Shown here one piece after another: positions 1 through 8,157 of a DNA stretch of 64,000 nt. Position numbers and translations under genes: made by a program. How positions within the stretch are numbered: the stretch's first letter is position 1; each line of letters begins with the position of its first letter. Origin of the DNA: CAYQTL01 sp964420405 (GTDB taxonomy: Bacteria > Acidobacteriota > Thermoanaerobaculia > Thermoanaerobaculales > Sulfomarinibacteraceae); the NCBI GenBank assembly GCA_964420405.1, contig CAYQTL010000006.1:1-64000 (forward strand). The letters are read 5' to 3'. The notes under the pieces are model-generated. The model saw nothing but the letters and a program-made list of their open reading frames with translations. It had not been told where the DNA came from and did not search any database.

Positions 1-634
1 CGGCGGCGCCGGTCCAGCGGCCGCGGCCGCGGCCGGCGGTGACCACCGCCGCGGCGGCGCAGCCGGCGAGCCGGTACGGCGAGCCCACCAGCACCACCGC
101 GTCGCGGTCGCGGGCGGCGCGCTCCAGCCGCAGCCAGGCGGCGGTCGGCGCCCGGCCGCGGACCGGCGGCAGGCCGAGATCCACCGCCACCAGCGGGAAG
201 CCGGTGTGGACCAGCATCTCCGCCGCCGCCAGGGCGTCGGGCAGGGTCGCGGGGCGGACCCACAGCAGCCGCTCGAGGTCGATGCCGAGGGCCTCGGCCG
301 CGGCCGGGTCGAGCTGGCCGCCGCGGTCCACCAGCGCCGCCGGCTCGCCGCCGGCGGTGACCGCCGCCGCGGCCTGCAGCAGGGTCGCCAGCCGGCCGCA
401 CGAGCCGCGGCCCACCAGCTCCACCAGCCCGCCCCGCGGCAGCCCGCCGCCGAGCAGCTCGTCGACCGCCGCGACGGTGGTCGGCCGCGGCGCCGCCCCG
501 GTCGCCTGCCGCCGCTCCCGGACCACGTCCGCCGCTCGCCGGACGCGGCCGCGCAGCTCCTCCGGCAGCGCCGCCCGCACCTCGCGGGCGCTGGGTCGGT
601 CGGTCGGTCGGAGCGCGGCGTCCCGGGCGGTCAT
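1..634 (-). CDS. imuA: ImuA-like RecA-fold mutasome protein (3' end outside window)
   Basis: The gene reads leftward from an ATG at 634 and runs off the window after 211 codons with no stop. Residues about 50-70 read TTVAAVDELLGGGLPRGGLV, followed by ELVGRGSCGRLATLL. This is the entry to the RecA-like core seen in ImuA/SulA-like proteins, with the P-loop region poorly conserved as is usual for ImuA. A conserved LVAVDLGLP strand follows near residue 160. ImuA proteins work with ImuB and DnaE2 in damage-induced translesion synthesis, so imuB and dnaE2 would be expected beyond the left edge. A GGGGAGGAGG ribosome site lies 5 bases before the ATG. The opposite strand also lacks stops here, but its product is low-complexity. 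Family assignment is fairly confident; function is inferred from the family. Confidence 0.78.
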   Translation of the reverse strand, partial: MTARDAALRPTDRPSAREVRAALPEELRGRVRRAADVVRERRQATGAAPRPTTVAAVDELLGGGLPRGGLVELVGRGSCGRLATLLQAAAAVTAGGEPAALVDRGGQLDPAAAEALGIDLERLLWVRPATLPDALAAAEMLVHTGFPLVAVDLGLPPVRGRAPTAAWLRLERAARDRDAVVLVGSPYRLAGCAAAAVVTAGRGRGRWTGAA

Positions 635-668
635 CGTCGGCCTCCTCCCCGTACGAGGGGTGCTTTTC

Positions 669-697
669 AGTGTAGGTGTAAATCGAGCGTAAATCAA
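669..697 (-). promoter_or_regulatory. imuA promoter with direct-repeat operator
   Basis: On the minus strand TTGATT (697-692) and TACACT (674-669) are separated by exactly 17 bases and make a fair sigma-70-type promoter, about 35 bases before the imuA ATG. The spacer holds a perfect direct repeat, GTAAATC at 678-684 and 689-695 on the plus strand, with an 11-bp period. The core GTAA-N7-GTAA has the architecture of direct-repeat LexA boxes (GTTC-N7-GTTC in Alphaproteobacteria). Repression by a LexA-like protein is inference. Confidence 0.5.
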
Positions 698-708
698 GAG
701 GGTTTTCC

Positions 709-730
709 GATCCCGATCCCGATCTCGATG
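709..730. repeat. (GATCCC)n array, 3 units
   Basis: Two perfect and one imperfect (GATCTC) unit of the hexamer GATCCC, ending in GATGG. This is one of eight intergenic arrays of the same hexamer in this window. It lies just upstream of the imuA promoter. Confidence 0.7.
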
Positions 731-790
731 GTCTCGCGTGGTCCGCGTCGGCGGACCATCGAGCGCGAGGGCAGAGCATCGGGTCGCGGC

Positions 791-1186
791 GGGGCCTGCG
801 CTCACGCGGACGGTGCCGAGACGGTCGCTGCTCGGTACGTCATCCTGAGCGAGCGACACGCCGGAGGCATGGCGGGAGTCGAAGGACCTCCACACTCCCC
901 GCACCGTCGTCCACGGGAGCCGGAACGGGCACGCGGACAAAGGCGGCGGCAGCAGCGACAGGGGCAGGGGCAGCGTCAGATGGCGGCGTCAGCGGCAGCG
1001 ACAGCGCCAGCGTGCAGCCGCGGGTCGCGGAGGATACCGGGGACGGGAGATCCGTCCTCCCGGTCGCCGTCTGCGACGACGTCACTGCCGTCTGCCGCTG
1101 CCGCTGTCGTCTGTCGCTGTCCCCTGTCGCTGGACCTGACGCTGTCACTGCCGCCGGACGTCGGGATCGGGATCGGGAACGGAGGG
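791..1186 (+). repeat. Composite intergenic repeat, copy A
   Basis: About 395 bp, matching copy B at 4396-4745 at roughly 95% by eye over the shared part. In order it holds: a leader of about 50 bp; a hairpin unit beginning CGTCATCCTGAGCGAGCG with stem CACGCC/GGCATG and ending GGAGTCGAAGGAC; a tract of CAGCGACAGG-type triplets; a central block; a 70-bp segment at 1091-1160 absent from copy B that is the inverted counterpart of the CAGCGACAGG tract; and three GGGATC/GGGAAC units. No credible coding potential: frames are open only because GC is high. Confidence 0.75.
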
Positions 1187-1504
1187 GCGACAGGTTCACG
1201 CTGCCGCTGACGCTGTATCGGGAACGGACGCGGACGCGAGTGCCGGGATCGCCCGGCTCGAGCGGGTTCGCTCAGCCCTACACCATCCGCCGCGGCTTGA
1301 CGCGGATGCCGTGGTCGGCATCCGGCGGGCTCGACCACCTCGGGTGGCACGTTCTAGCTATGTGGTATAAAAAACATGTATTGTAGGCAAGAAGTGCTGA
1401 CCCGTGAGAGCCATCACACGTTGCGACATCCGAGCTGTGGCACAAGGAAAGATGCCCGGCTCGGCTGGCCGGAGTCACGCTGAGGTGAGTGGTAAGACAG
1501 TATC
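1187..1504. other. Spacer between repeat copy A and the small ORF
   Basis: About 320 bp without a convincing gene. The part from 1340 to 1500 is clearly more AT-rich than the surrounding DNA and contains the extended -10 site listed separately. No hairpin terminator or RNA gene was recognised. Confidence 0.5.
1363..1371 (+). promoter_or_regulatory. Extended -10 promoter element
   Basis: The bases TGGTATAAA match the extended -10 consensus TGnTATAAT within the only AT-rich patch of the area. The -35 position is weak. It would start a transcript roughly 130 bases before the small ORF at 1505 and 300 bases before the secreted protein at 1671. Confidence 0.4.
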
Positions 1505-1666
1505 GTGAGACGCTATCGGAAGAGGTTCAGCTACTCCGACCCACCCAACTGCTACGATGGGGAGCTCGAGCAGGCCTCGATGCTCGAGGCATTCGCCGCC
1601 ATCGGCTACCCAGGCACCGGCTTTGTCTGCGTCTGCGAGCCGGACTGCGGCATTTCGGAATGGTGA
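1505..1666 (+). CDS. Possible small Cys-containing protein, 53 aa
   Basis: A GTG-started reading frame of 53 codons ends only 4 bases before the ATG at 1671. The product has a sensible composition: a basic N-terminus (RRYRKRF), a middle with PPNCYDGELE and SMLEAF, and a Cys-rich end with VCVCEPDC. Third positions are mostly G or C, as in real genes here. There is no good ribosome site and the in-frame stop just upstream rules out a longer form. I do not recognise the family. It could be a genuine small protein translated ahead of the secreted protein, or the tail of a lost gene. Confidence 0.35.
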   Translation: MRRYRKRFSYSDPPNCYDGELEQASMLEAFAAIGYPGTGFVCVCEPDCGISEW

Positions 1667-1670
1667 TGTG

Positions 1671-4235
1671 ATGCGACGTCTGGCGTGGTGCTGTTGTGCC
1701 CTGGCTGCCGTGAGCGTGATGCCGCGGGCGGAGGCGGCGTCTCCCGACTGGAGCGCGCTGGGCGATTCGGTCTTGATGACCCGCCTGACGTGGATGAACC
1801 CTGTCGGCGAGTCGTTCAACGGGGTGTGGCGATACGATCCCCTGACGGGGGAGTACGAGCGCGTCCGCCCTTTCCTCCCGACGATTGACAGTGACACGTG
1901 GTACCCCCATGGCTTCGACGGCAGGGACGGCTTCCTCGCTGCGCACGGCGACACGCTCAGCTTCAGCACCTGGCCGATGCGCGTGGACTTCGACCTCTTC
2001 TCGTGGCGGCTCCTGCGCCGCCTTCCCACCTCTGAGGGCGCCTCGGAGATCGGGTGGGTGGTGCAGGGGCCTGTTCTCCTGACCCGCGAGGCTGGGCAGC
2101 TCGGACTTGTCGCCGGCACGTACGGGATCGGGCGTTGCGTGCGTCACATCGTGACCAGTGGTGGCGAGGCTCCCCCCTTGTTCTGCGGTCTCAACCCATA
2201 CCCGGGGGTTGGGGATCCTGACAGCATCGGGGATGATGGCGTCATACTGCATCGCGTTTCGGCAACGACAGCAGAGGACCGGTTCGTCGCGGATGTCGGG
2301 TCCTTCGACTGGGAAAGCGTTCGAAGCCTCGGGGAGCTTCCCGTCGGTCTCAGCATCGACCGTGCGCGAAGCGGTTTCTGGCGGCCCGCACCGAGGGGAG
2401 GGCAGCTGTTGCCGGTGGACGACGGGAGCTTCCTGTCGCCGCCGGCGCCGGTGGACTTCGGCGACCTGATTCCGGCTGACCACGAGGTGAGCCGGCTCTT
2501 CTATCACGAGCGTACGGGCGTGCTTCTCGGAACAGCACAGTCAGTGATAGGGGGCGTCAACTCCGGCGACAACCGTCGGTTCTTCCGCTGGGACCCCGCG
2601 AGTGACGAGGGCGAGGTTCTGGGGTCGTGGACGCTCGGGCTCGACAACGGCGCGCCGGATACGATGGCTGCGGTGCGTGAGCAGCCCGACGAGTACGTCC
2701 AGACTGTGCCCATCATCAGCGCCGGACCGGGGAAGCGCGGCACGGAGTGGGTGACGGAGCTCTGGATGTACAACCCGTTGCCGGCGCCGATCACGGTGTC
2801 GGTGCGCCGGGTTGCGGCGCCCGACCAGCAGCAGACGGTCGTACTGGCGGGTCATGCGAGCCTTGCCGTACCTGATGCGCTGGCCTGGGTGGGTGGCGGC
2901 CCTGGTGGTGACGGGGTGGTGCACGACGCGCTCGTGGTCACAGCGCCGTTCTCATGGGGCGCACAGCTGCGGGTGGACGGGCGGATCTCGACCGCGAATC
3001 AGGAAGGGAGCGGCCGGTACGGGCATGCGGTGCCTTCTGTCCCGGGGAGGGTGGGGTACTCGAACCATCTCGCAGTCCGCAACCTCCCCCATGACGATGC
3101 CGACCATATCGGCGTCAAGTCTGCTGTTGTGGCGGATTCCTATCTGCATCTCGATCTGCGCGAGCCGGGCCGGTTCCGGTTCAATCTCGGAGTCGTGAAC
3201 GACGAAGATGAGCCGTTGACGATGACGTTCGTGTGGAGCGCGACTCAGATCGATGCGATCGACATGGAGCGAATCAGGATTCCGGAGACGATTCAAGCGG
3301 TGGAGATCGCGCCGCACACCGTGCGGATCGTGTCGCTGCTCGATCTCTTCCCGTCGCAGGTGACGGACGCGTGGCCGCCGCGGATCGGCGTGACGGGATC
3401 GCACCCCGCGGTGGTCTGGCTGTCGATCGTGGACAACGCGACGGGGGACGCGACGTTCGTGCCGTACACGAGCGTGAACTGGGGCAACGACAACTACGAA
3501 GACACGCTCGCGCTGCCCGTGGTGGCGCGGACGCCTGGCGCGCGTGGCAGCACGTGGGTGACGGATCTGCTCGGGTACCAGTTCTACGAGGATGAGAGCG
3601 ACCTGGTGGTCGTCCGGTACTGGCCGGAGGATCCGGGCGGTGACTGCGCCGGCGCCTCCGGTACGTTCCAGGCGCTCCTCGGGGAGTTCGGTAGCTCCGC
3701 GGACGCGTGGGGGAGGAGCGTCAGCACCTGGCGTCGCGTGATCCCGGACGTGGTCAGCGTCCTTGACGGCTGCGGGCCGGATCCGCGGTCGAAGGGCGCT
3801 CTGGAGATCTCCTCCGCATCGTGGACGATGGGCTACTCGCGCACGTACACGACGCGCCCCGACGGCGGGACCTACGGCAGCATGCTGCCCCTGTACCCGC
3901 CCCACGGTTGGCCTGTCCAGCACTTCGCCGGGCTCGCGGTCAGCGACGATAGCCGGGTCAACCTCGGGCTGTACAACGGCCTGGACAGCACGGTCGTGTA
4001 TCGGCTCGAGGTGTTCGCCGCGGACGGCAGCGAGGCTGCCACCGTGGAGGTCGAGCTGTCACCCCGCGAGCACCGGCAGGAGCGGCTCCAGCAGCTGGTC
4101 GGCGGCCTGCCCCACGGCCTGTACGGGCTGACGGTCACACCGCTCGACGACCCGAGCACCGGCGTCGAGGGCCGCTCCTGGGCGTACGTCTCGATCGTCG
4201 ACAACGGCACGAACGACCCCGTCAACCTGTGGTGA
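1671..4235 (+). CDS. Large secreted protein of unknown function
   Basis: 854 aa. The start at 1671 is chosen because MRRLAWCCCALAAVSVMP is a clear signal peptide with a cleavage site after RAEA; an open frame extends upstream but reads as non-protein. The C-terminal two thirds contain repeated beta-rich modules with recurring motifs: a TPGARGSTWVTDL-type segment twice (around 350 and 625) and a WxSIVDN-type segment twice (near 585 and the C-terminus). Such modules are common in large exported proteins of Acidobacteriota-like genomes and have no assigned activity. There is no membrane anchor and no DGFESGD tail. Base composition is visibly lower in GC than the rest of the window and the gene sits between two direct repeats, which suggests lateral acquisition. 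Confidence 0.75.
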   Translation: MRRLAWCCCALAAVSVMPRAEAASPDWSALGDSVLMTRLTWMNPVGESFNGVWRYDPLTGEYERVRPFLPTIDSDTWYPHGFDGRDGFLAAHGDTLSFSTWPMRVDFDLFSWRLLRRLPTSEGASEIGWVVQGPVLLTREAGQLGLVAGTYGIGRCVRHIVTSGGEAPPLFCGLNPYPGVGDPDSIGDDGVILHRVSATTAEDRFVADVGSFDWESVRSLGELPVGLSIDRARSGFWRPAPRGGQLLPVDDGSFLSPPAPVDFGDLIPADHEVSRLFYHERTGVLLGTAQSVIGGVNSGDNRRFFRWDPASDEGEVLGSWTLGLDNGAPDTMAAVREQPDEYVQTVPIISAGPGKRGTEWVTELWMYNPLPAPITVSVRRVAAPDQQQTVVLAGHASLAVPDALAWVGGGPGGDGVVHDALVVTAPFSWGAQLRVDGRISTANQEGSGRYGHAVPSVPGRVGYSNHLAVRNLPHDDADHIGVKSAVVADSYLHLDLREPGRFRFNLGVVNDEDEPLTMTFVWSATQIDAIDMERIRIPETIQAVEIAPHTVRIVSLLDLFPSQVTDAWPPRIGVTGSHPAVVWLSIVDNATGDATFVPYTSVNWGNDNYEDTLALPVVARTPGARGSTWVTDLLGYQFYEDESDLVVVRYWPEDPGGDCAGASGTFQALLGEFGSSADAWGRSVSTWRRVIPDVVSVLDGCGPDPRSKGALEISSASWTMGYSRTYTTRPDGGTYGSMLPLYPPHGWPVQHFAGLAVSDDSRVNLGLYNGLDSTVVYRLEVFAADGSEAATVEVELSPREHRQERLQQLVGGLPHGLYGLTVTPLDDPSTGVEGRSWAYVSIVDNGTNDPVNLW

Positions 4236-4271
4236 GGCCTCAGACGGCGTCGGCCACGGGACACGCTCGTC

Positions 4272-4396
4272 CGTAGCGCCGGCTTCCAGCCGGCAGGCAC
4301 ATGCCCGGGCCCTGGCTGGCGACCCGCGGGAGCCCGTGACTCCGTCGCGTATCAGAACAGGCCTGCGAAGCATGCCACCTGGAAGGTGGCGCTACG
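4272..4396. repeat. Inverted pair of TAGCGCC hairpin repeats (REP/BIME-like)
   Basis: Two hairpin units face each other. The left one has GCCGGC-TTCCA-GCCGGC at 4278-4294, preceded by CGTA. The right one has GCCACC-TGGAA-GGTGGC at 4374-4390, followed by GCTACG. Reverse-complementing the right unit gives the same CGTAGCGCC..TTCCA..GGCA frame, with the loop identical and the stem changed on both sides so that pairing is kept. This is the pattern of REP-type intergenic repeats. The pair directly precedes repeat copy B. Confidence 0.7.
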
Positions 4397-4745
4397 GGGC
4401 CTGCGCTGACGCGGACGGTGCCGAGACGGTCGCCGCTCGGTACGTCATCCTGAGGCGAGCGACACGCCGGAGGCGTGGCGGGAGTCGAAGGACCTCCACA
4501 CTCGCCGCACCGTCGTTCACAGGAGCCGGGACGGGCACGCGGACAAAGGCGGCGGCAGCAGCGACAGGGGCAGGGGCAGCGTCAGATGGCGGCGTCAGCG
4601 ACAGCGACAGCGTGCAGCGTGCAGCCGCGGGTTGCGGAGGATACCGGGGACGGGAGAGCCGTCCTCCCGGTCGCCGTCTGCGACGACGTCACTGCCGCTG
4701 TATCATCTCGTCGGGATCGGGATCGGGATCGGGATCGGAGGGGCT
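4396..4745 (+). repeat. Composite intergenic repeat, copy B
   Basis: The same element as 791-1186 in the same orientation, lacking the 70-bp inverted segment. It contains the hairpin unit (stem CACGCC/GGCGTG), the CAGCGACAGG tract and, at 4713-4736, four perfect GGGATC units followed by GG. The four GGG runs with 3-base loops fit the intramolecular G-quadruplex pattern on the plus strand. Together with copy A it brackets the 1187-4395 segment. Confidence 0.75.
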
Positions 4746-4803
4746 GGGGCCCCTGTCAACAAAGCCGTGGCGACCCGGTACCATGGGCGCTCGGAGGTCC
4801 ACC

Positions 4804-6183
4804 ATGTTCGACGCCAGCACCTACCAGGCACGGCGGCAGGTCCTGCGGACGGCGGTCGCGGACGGGGCGATCCTGATCGCGGGCAACGAGCACGCGTCCC
4901 GCAACTACGTCGACAACGTCTACCCGTTCCGGCAGGACTCCCACTTCCTGTACTACGTCGGGCCCGACCACCCCGGGCTGGCGCTGCTGATGGAGCCCGA
5001 CGGCACCGAGGTGCTGTACGGCCCGACCGAGGGCCCCGACGACGTCGTGTGGCTCGGGCCCCACCCGACGACCGCCGACCACGCCCTGGCCGCCGGGATC
5101 GCCGAGGCGCGGCCGGCGGCGGATCTGCGCGCCCGGCTGCGCGACCTCGCCGCCGTCGGCGTCCACGTCCACTACCTGCCGCCGTACCGCGGCGACCGCA
5201 CGATGTGGCTCGCCGAGCAGCTCGCCCGCGACCCGCGCGAGATCGCGGCCAGCGCCTCCGGCGGGCTCGCCGCGGCCGTCGCCCGCCAGCGCTCGGTCAA
5301 GGCCCCCGAGGAGATCGCCGAGATCGAGGAGGCGCTCGGCGTCACCGCCGAGGCGTACCAGATGGCGATGTCGGTGATCCGGCCCGGCGCCACCGAGGCC
5401 GAGGTCGCGGCGGCGCTGCAGACGCCGGCGCTCGCCCGCCACCGCCAGCAGTCGTTCCCCCCGATCGTGTCGGTGCGCGGCGAGGTGCTGCACAACGAGA
5501 GCTACGCCAACACCCTGGTGGACGGCGACCTGATGGTGATCGACTCGGGCTCGGAGTCGGCGCGGCACTACGCGTCGGACATCACGCGGTCGCTGCCGGT
5601 GTCGGGGCGCTACTCGCCGGAGCAGCGGGATGTCTACGAGGCGGTGCTGGCGGCCCAGAAGGCGGCGGTCGGCGCCGCGCGGCCCGGCATCACCAACCGT
5701 GAGCTGCACCTGCTCGCGGCGCGTACGCTGACCGACGGCCTGATCCAGATCGGCCTCATGCAGGGCGATCCCGACGCCGCGGTCGAGGCCGGCGCCCACG
5801 CGCTGTTCTTCCCCCACGGACTCGGCCACATGCTCGGCCTCGACGTGCACGACATGGAGGACCTCGGCGACGTCGTCGGCTACGAGGAGGGCGACTCCCG
5901 CGCCGAGCAGTTCGGCCTCAACGCCCTGCGCCTCGCGCGCACGCTGGCGCCGGGGTTCGTGGTCACCATCGAGCCGGGGGCGTACTTCATCCCCGCCCTG
6001 ATCGACCGCTGGAGCGGCGAGGGCCGCCACCGGGACTTCATCGTCTACCACAAGGTCGAGCAGTACCGCGGCTTCGGCGGCATCCGGATCGAGGACGACG
6101 TCCTCGTCACCGACGACGGCGCCCGCGTCCTCGGGCCCCCGATCCCCAAGGAGCCCGACGAGGTCGAGGAGGCGATGGGCTGA
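4804..6183 (+). CDS. pepP: Xaa-Pro aminopeptidase (M24B)
   Basis: 459 aa, the usual length for aminopeptidase P, which removes an N-terminal residue before proline. The start at 4804 has GGAGG six bases upstream. The N-terminal creatinase-like domain (about 1-170) includes YPFRQDSHFLYYVG. The C-terminal pita-bread domain has the metal ligands: Asp in VIDSGSES and HYASDITRS, His in FFPHGLGHMLGLDVHD, Glu in TIEPGAY and Glu in GGIRIEDDVLVT. All five are present, so an active two-metal enzyme is expected. No signal peptide, so it is cytoplasmic. The downstream neighbour converges on it, so it is transcribed alone. Confidence 0.92.
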   Translation: MFDASTYQARRQVLRTAVADGAILIAGNEHASRNYVDNVYPFRQDSHFLYYVGPDHPGLALLMEPDGTEVLYGPTEGPDDVVWLGPHPTTADHALAAGIAEARPAADLRARLRDLAAVGVHVHYLPPYRGDRTMWLAEQLARDPREIAASASGGLAAAVARQRSVKAPEEIAEIEEALGVTAEAYQMAMSVIRPGATEAEVAAALQTPALARHRQQSFPPIVSVRGEVLHNESYANTLVDGDLMVIDSGSESARHYASDITRSLPVSGRYSPEQRDVYEAVLAAQKAAVGAARPGITNRELHLLAARTLTDGLIQIGLMQGDPDAAVEAGAHALFFPHGLGHMLGLDVHDMEDLGDVVGYEEGDSRAEQFGLNALRLARTLAPGFVVTIEPGAYFIPALIDRWSGEGRHRDFIVYHKVEQYRGFGGIRIEDDVLVTDDGARVLGPPIPKEPDEVEEAMG

Positions 6184-6225
6184 CGCGTTCCGTCGGCCTG
6201 CGACGGACCCGCAGGGCCGGGGTCG

Positions 6226-7581
6226 TTACCGATTTGTCCCGTCAACCGGATGCAGGCCGGTGACGACGACGTGGCGCGGTTCGGTGGTCGTCTGGACCGA
6301 GTGGCAGACGACGCCGGTGGAGGAGAGGACGCTGTAGGTGCAGCCGCCGAGGCCGATGGCGTCCATGACGGCGTGCACCGCCGGGCCGCCCTGGCAGTCG
6401 CGCGCGAGCAGGGGAGGGTCGAGCCGGTCCAGCTCGAGGACGCGCATCCCGAGATGGGTGTGCTCGACGGTGTCCGGGTTCTCTCGGGCGGGGGTCACGG
6501 TCAGCAACAGCTCGCCGCCGGGCCCGACGGCGAGGTCAGGCTGTTGGAGCAGCTCCACGCCGAGCTCGGCGAACGTCACGCCGTCGGCGATGACTCCCGC
6601 GTGCCGCCAGGTCCAGATCGGCGGCGGCCCCCACGGCTCGGTGGCGATCAGCTGGATCGAGGAGCGCTCCGGCCGCAGCATGGTCCCGCTGAAGGCGAGG
6701 CACTCGAACGCCAGGTAGAGGGTGCCGTCGTGGGCGAACAGGGTCGGGTTGTTGGTGATGGCGCAGTCGGCGAGCGGCACGCCGACGAGCGCGTCAAGAC
6801 GGATGTCGGGATCGTACACCGGCGATGTGGAGCTGACGCCGAGCACCGCCTCGGGCGCCGCGGTGAGCTCCTCTGGTGTCGAGGCCGCGCCCACGCGGAT
6901 GGTGTAGCTGGTGGCGAAGCGGGGATGGTAGCCCTGGACCGGTCGCAGGAAGTAGCGCAGGTGGGCGCCATACCAGGTGATCCGTCCGCTCGGGTCCCCG
7001 ATCCAGGCTGTCGACGCGGTCTCGGAGGCGAGCAGACCTTGCTCGCCGCTGCCCTCCGGATCGGCGGTCGGGATGGACGGCCACAGCTCGGACACGAATC
7101 GGAAGCTGCCGCCGCCGTCGTCGCTCGTCGCAAGGTGGTTGCGGACGACCGCCACCTGTACGGTCCGTCCCGAGAGGTCGACGAGATCCTGGACGTCGAG
7201 CCACGAGTAGGACAGCCACAGCCGGCCGGGAACCTCTGGGCCCGCGGCGAGGTGCGGGTCCGAGTAGCCCCTGAAAGTGCCGGGAGTCGAGGCGTAGGGG
7301 TCGCCGAGGACGTGGAGCCGGTCGCACTTCCCGAGGCCGCAGTCGACCTCCCGGGGAGGAGCCGGGTCACAACCCGCGGAAACGCGGCCGGACGGCCGTC
7401 TGGGCATCCAGGTCGCAGTCGAGGTGTCCGTTGCGGCAGCTGCCGCCGGCCCCGTCGGAGTGGCCATCAGGACATCGGTGCCACCCGTCGGTGCGGTGAT
7501 GGACATCAGCAGCGCGAGCCAGGTCGCGCTCGGTACGACACCGCGGATGACGAACCTCGGATGCGCCGATTCCTGTGGCAT
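6226..7581 (-). CDS. Secreted sialidase/BNR-like beta-propeller protein
   Basis: 451 aa. The start at 7581 gives a basic N-terminus followed by a hydrophobic stretch (VVPSATWLALLMSITA) consistent with export; a longer frame upstream is unlikely and the ribosome site is weak. The body resembles sialidase-like or exo-alpha-type propellers: YSDPHLAAGP, a TSDDGGGSF Asp-box-like motif, NNPTLFAHDGTLYLAFE and PDLAVGPGGELLLTVTP. These are strand-turn motifs of glycan-binding or glycosidase propellers. No catalytic residues can be assigned, so enzyme activity is not claimed. It converges with pepP. A short copy of its 3' coding region lies at 8158-8215. Confidence 0.6.
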   Translation of the reverse strand: MPQESAHPRFVIRGVVPSATWLALLMSITAPTGGTDVLMATPTGPAAAAATDTSTATWMPRRPSGRVSAGCDPAPPREVDCGLGKCDRLHVLGDPYASTPGTFRGYSDPHLAAGPEVPGRLWLSYSWLDVQDLVDLSGRTVQVAVVRNHLATSDDGGGSFRFVSELWPSIPTADPEGSGEQGLLASETASTAWIGDPSGRITWYGAHLRYFLRPVQGYHPRFATSYTIRVGAASTPEELTAAPEAVLGVSSTSPVYDPDIRLDALVGVPLADCAITNNPTLFAHDGTLYLAFECLAFSGTMLRPERSSIQLIATEPWGPPPIWTWRHAGVIADGVTFAELGVELLQQPDLAVGPGGELLLTVTPARENPDTVEHTHLGMRVLELDRLDPPLLARDCQGGPAVHAVMDAIGLGGCTYSVLSSTGVVCHSVQTTTEPRHVVVTGLHPVDGTNR

Positions 7582-7781
7582 GTCGGCACCATACCCGGGC
7601 GAGCTGAAGGCGGTTTGAACCGGGGACGCCGTGCAGGTCTGAAGGCGGCTCTCGCCCCCGCCGGAGGAGACGAGCGGCTCGGGTCGTGCCACTGGTGGAG
7701 CTCCCCTTGGTCGGCGATCTCGCCCCGGCGCGCGCGGGCGATGCTCCCCTTCCCCGTCTCCGCATGCCGCCCGTCAGGACA

Positions 7782-7811
7782 TCATCGTCGCGATGTCAGC
7801 AGGATGTTCAC
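7782..7811 (-). pseudogene. Nine-codon stub of a PIN-type toxin
   Basis: A GTG overlaps the antitoxin stop (GTGA) exactly as toxin starts do in Phd/PIN operons. The first residues NILL match the usual PIN start (M/V-N-[IL]-L-L-D), but the frame stops after nine codons (VNILLTSRR). No PIN body was found downstream in any frame. Confidence 0.4.
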
Positions 7812-8047
7812 GGCTCCTCGCCTTCGAACGCCCGGGCCAGCTCCTCCGGAAGCTCGTCGAAGTCGTCCGAGACGCCGATCTGGCCGTGGTGCAGGCCGAG
7901 GCGGCGGGGCGACGGCCTCTCGCCGAGGGACACCAGGCGCGCGACGGGCCTGCCGGAGCGGGCGATCACGATCTCCTCGCCGGCGGTCGCCCGGTCCACC
8001 AGCCGGGACAGGTGCGTCTTGGCCTCGTGCAGGTTCACCTGGGTCAT
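7808..8047 (-). CDS. Phd/YefM-type antitoxin
   Basis: 79 aa. The N-terminus (MTQVNLHEAKTHLSRLVDRA) and following GEEIVIARSGRPVARLV are the hallmark of the Phd/YefM antitoxin fold, which binds operator DNA and neutralises a toxin through its C-terminal tail. The acidic tail DDFDELPEELARAF is typical of partners of PIN ribonucleases. The toxin frame that should follow is broken after nine codons, so this is an orphan antitoxin here. No strong ribosome site is visible. Confidence 0.85.
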   Translation of the reverse strand: MTQVNLHEAKTHLSRLVDRATAGEEIVIARSGRPVARLVSLGERPSPRRLGLHHGQIGVSDDFDELPEELARAFEGEEP

Positions 8048-8157
8048 CGACGCTTTCGGGCTGAGTCTGGTCCAGTCCGGTCCGAAAGGGAAGCGCCAGG
8101 AAGCTCGCAGACGGTATCGTCGATGCGGTTCCAGCTGGTGCCCGTCTCTGCCGCCTG

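Noticed and set aside
39..1210. Long plus-strand open frames over 39-1210
   Set aside because: They are low-complexity Arg/Ser/Pro-rich translations of GC-rich DNA. The minus strand encodes a sensible ImuA-like protein up to 634, and the rest is repeat DNA.
1345..1359. TGGCACGTTCTAGCT as a sigma-54 promoter
   Set aside because: The GG to GC spacing is one base short of the required -24/-12 distance and the TTGC part does not match; the extended -10 nearby is a better explanation.
7811..8047. Complete Phd/PIN toxin-antitoxin pair
   Set aside because: The toxin frame stops after nine codons and no PIN body was found in the following 250 bases in any frame.
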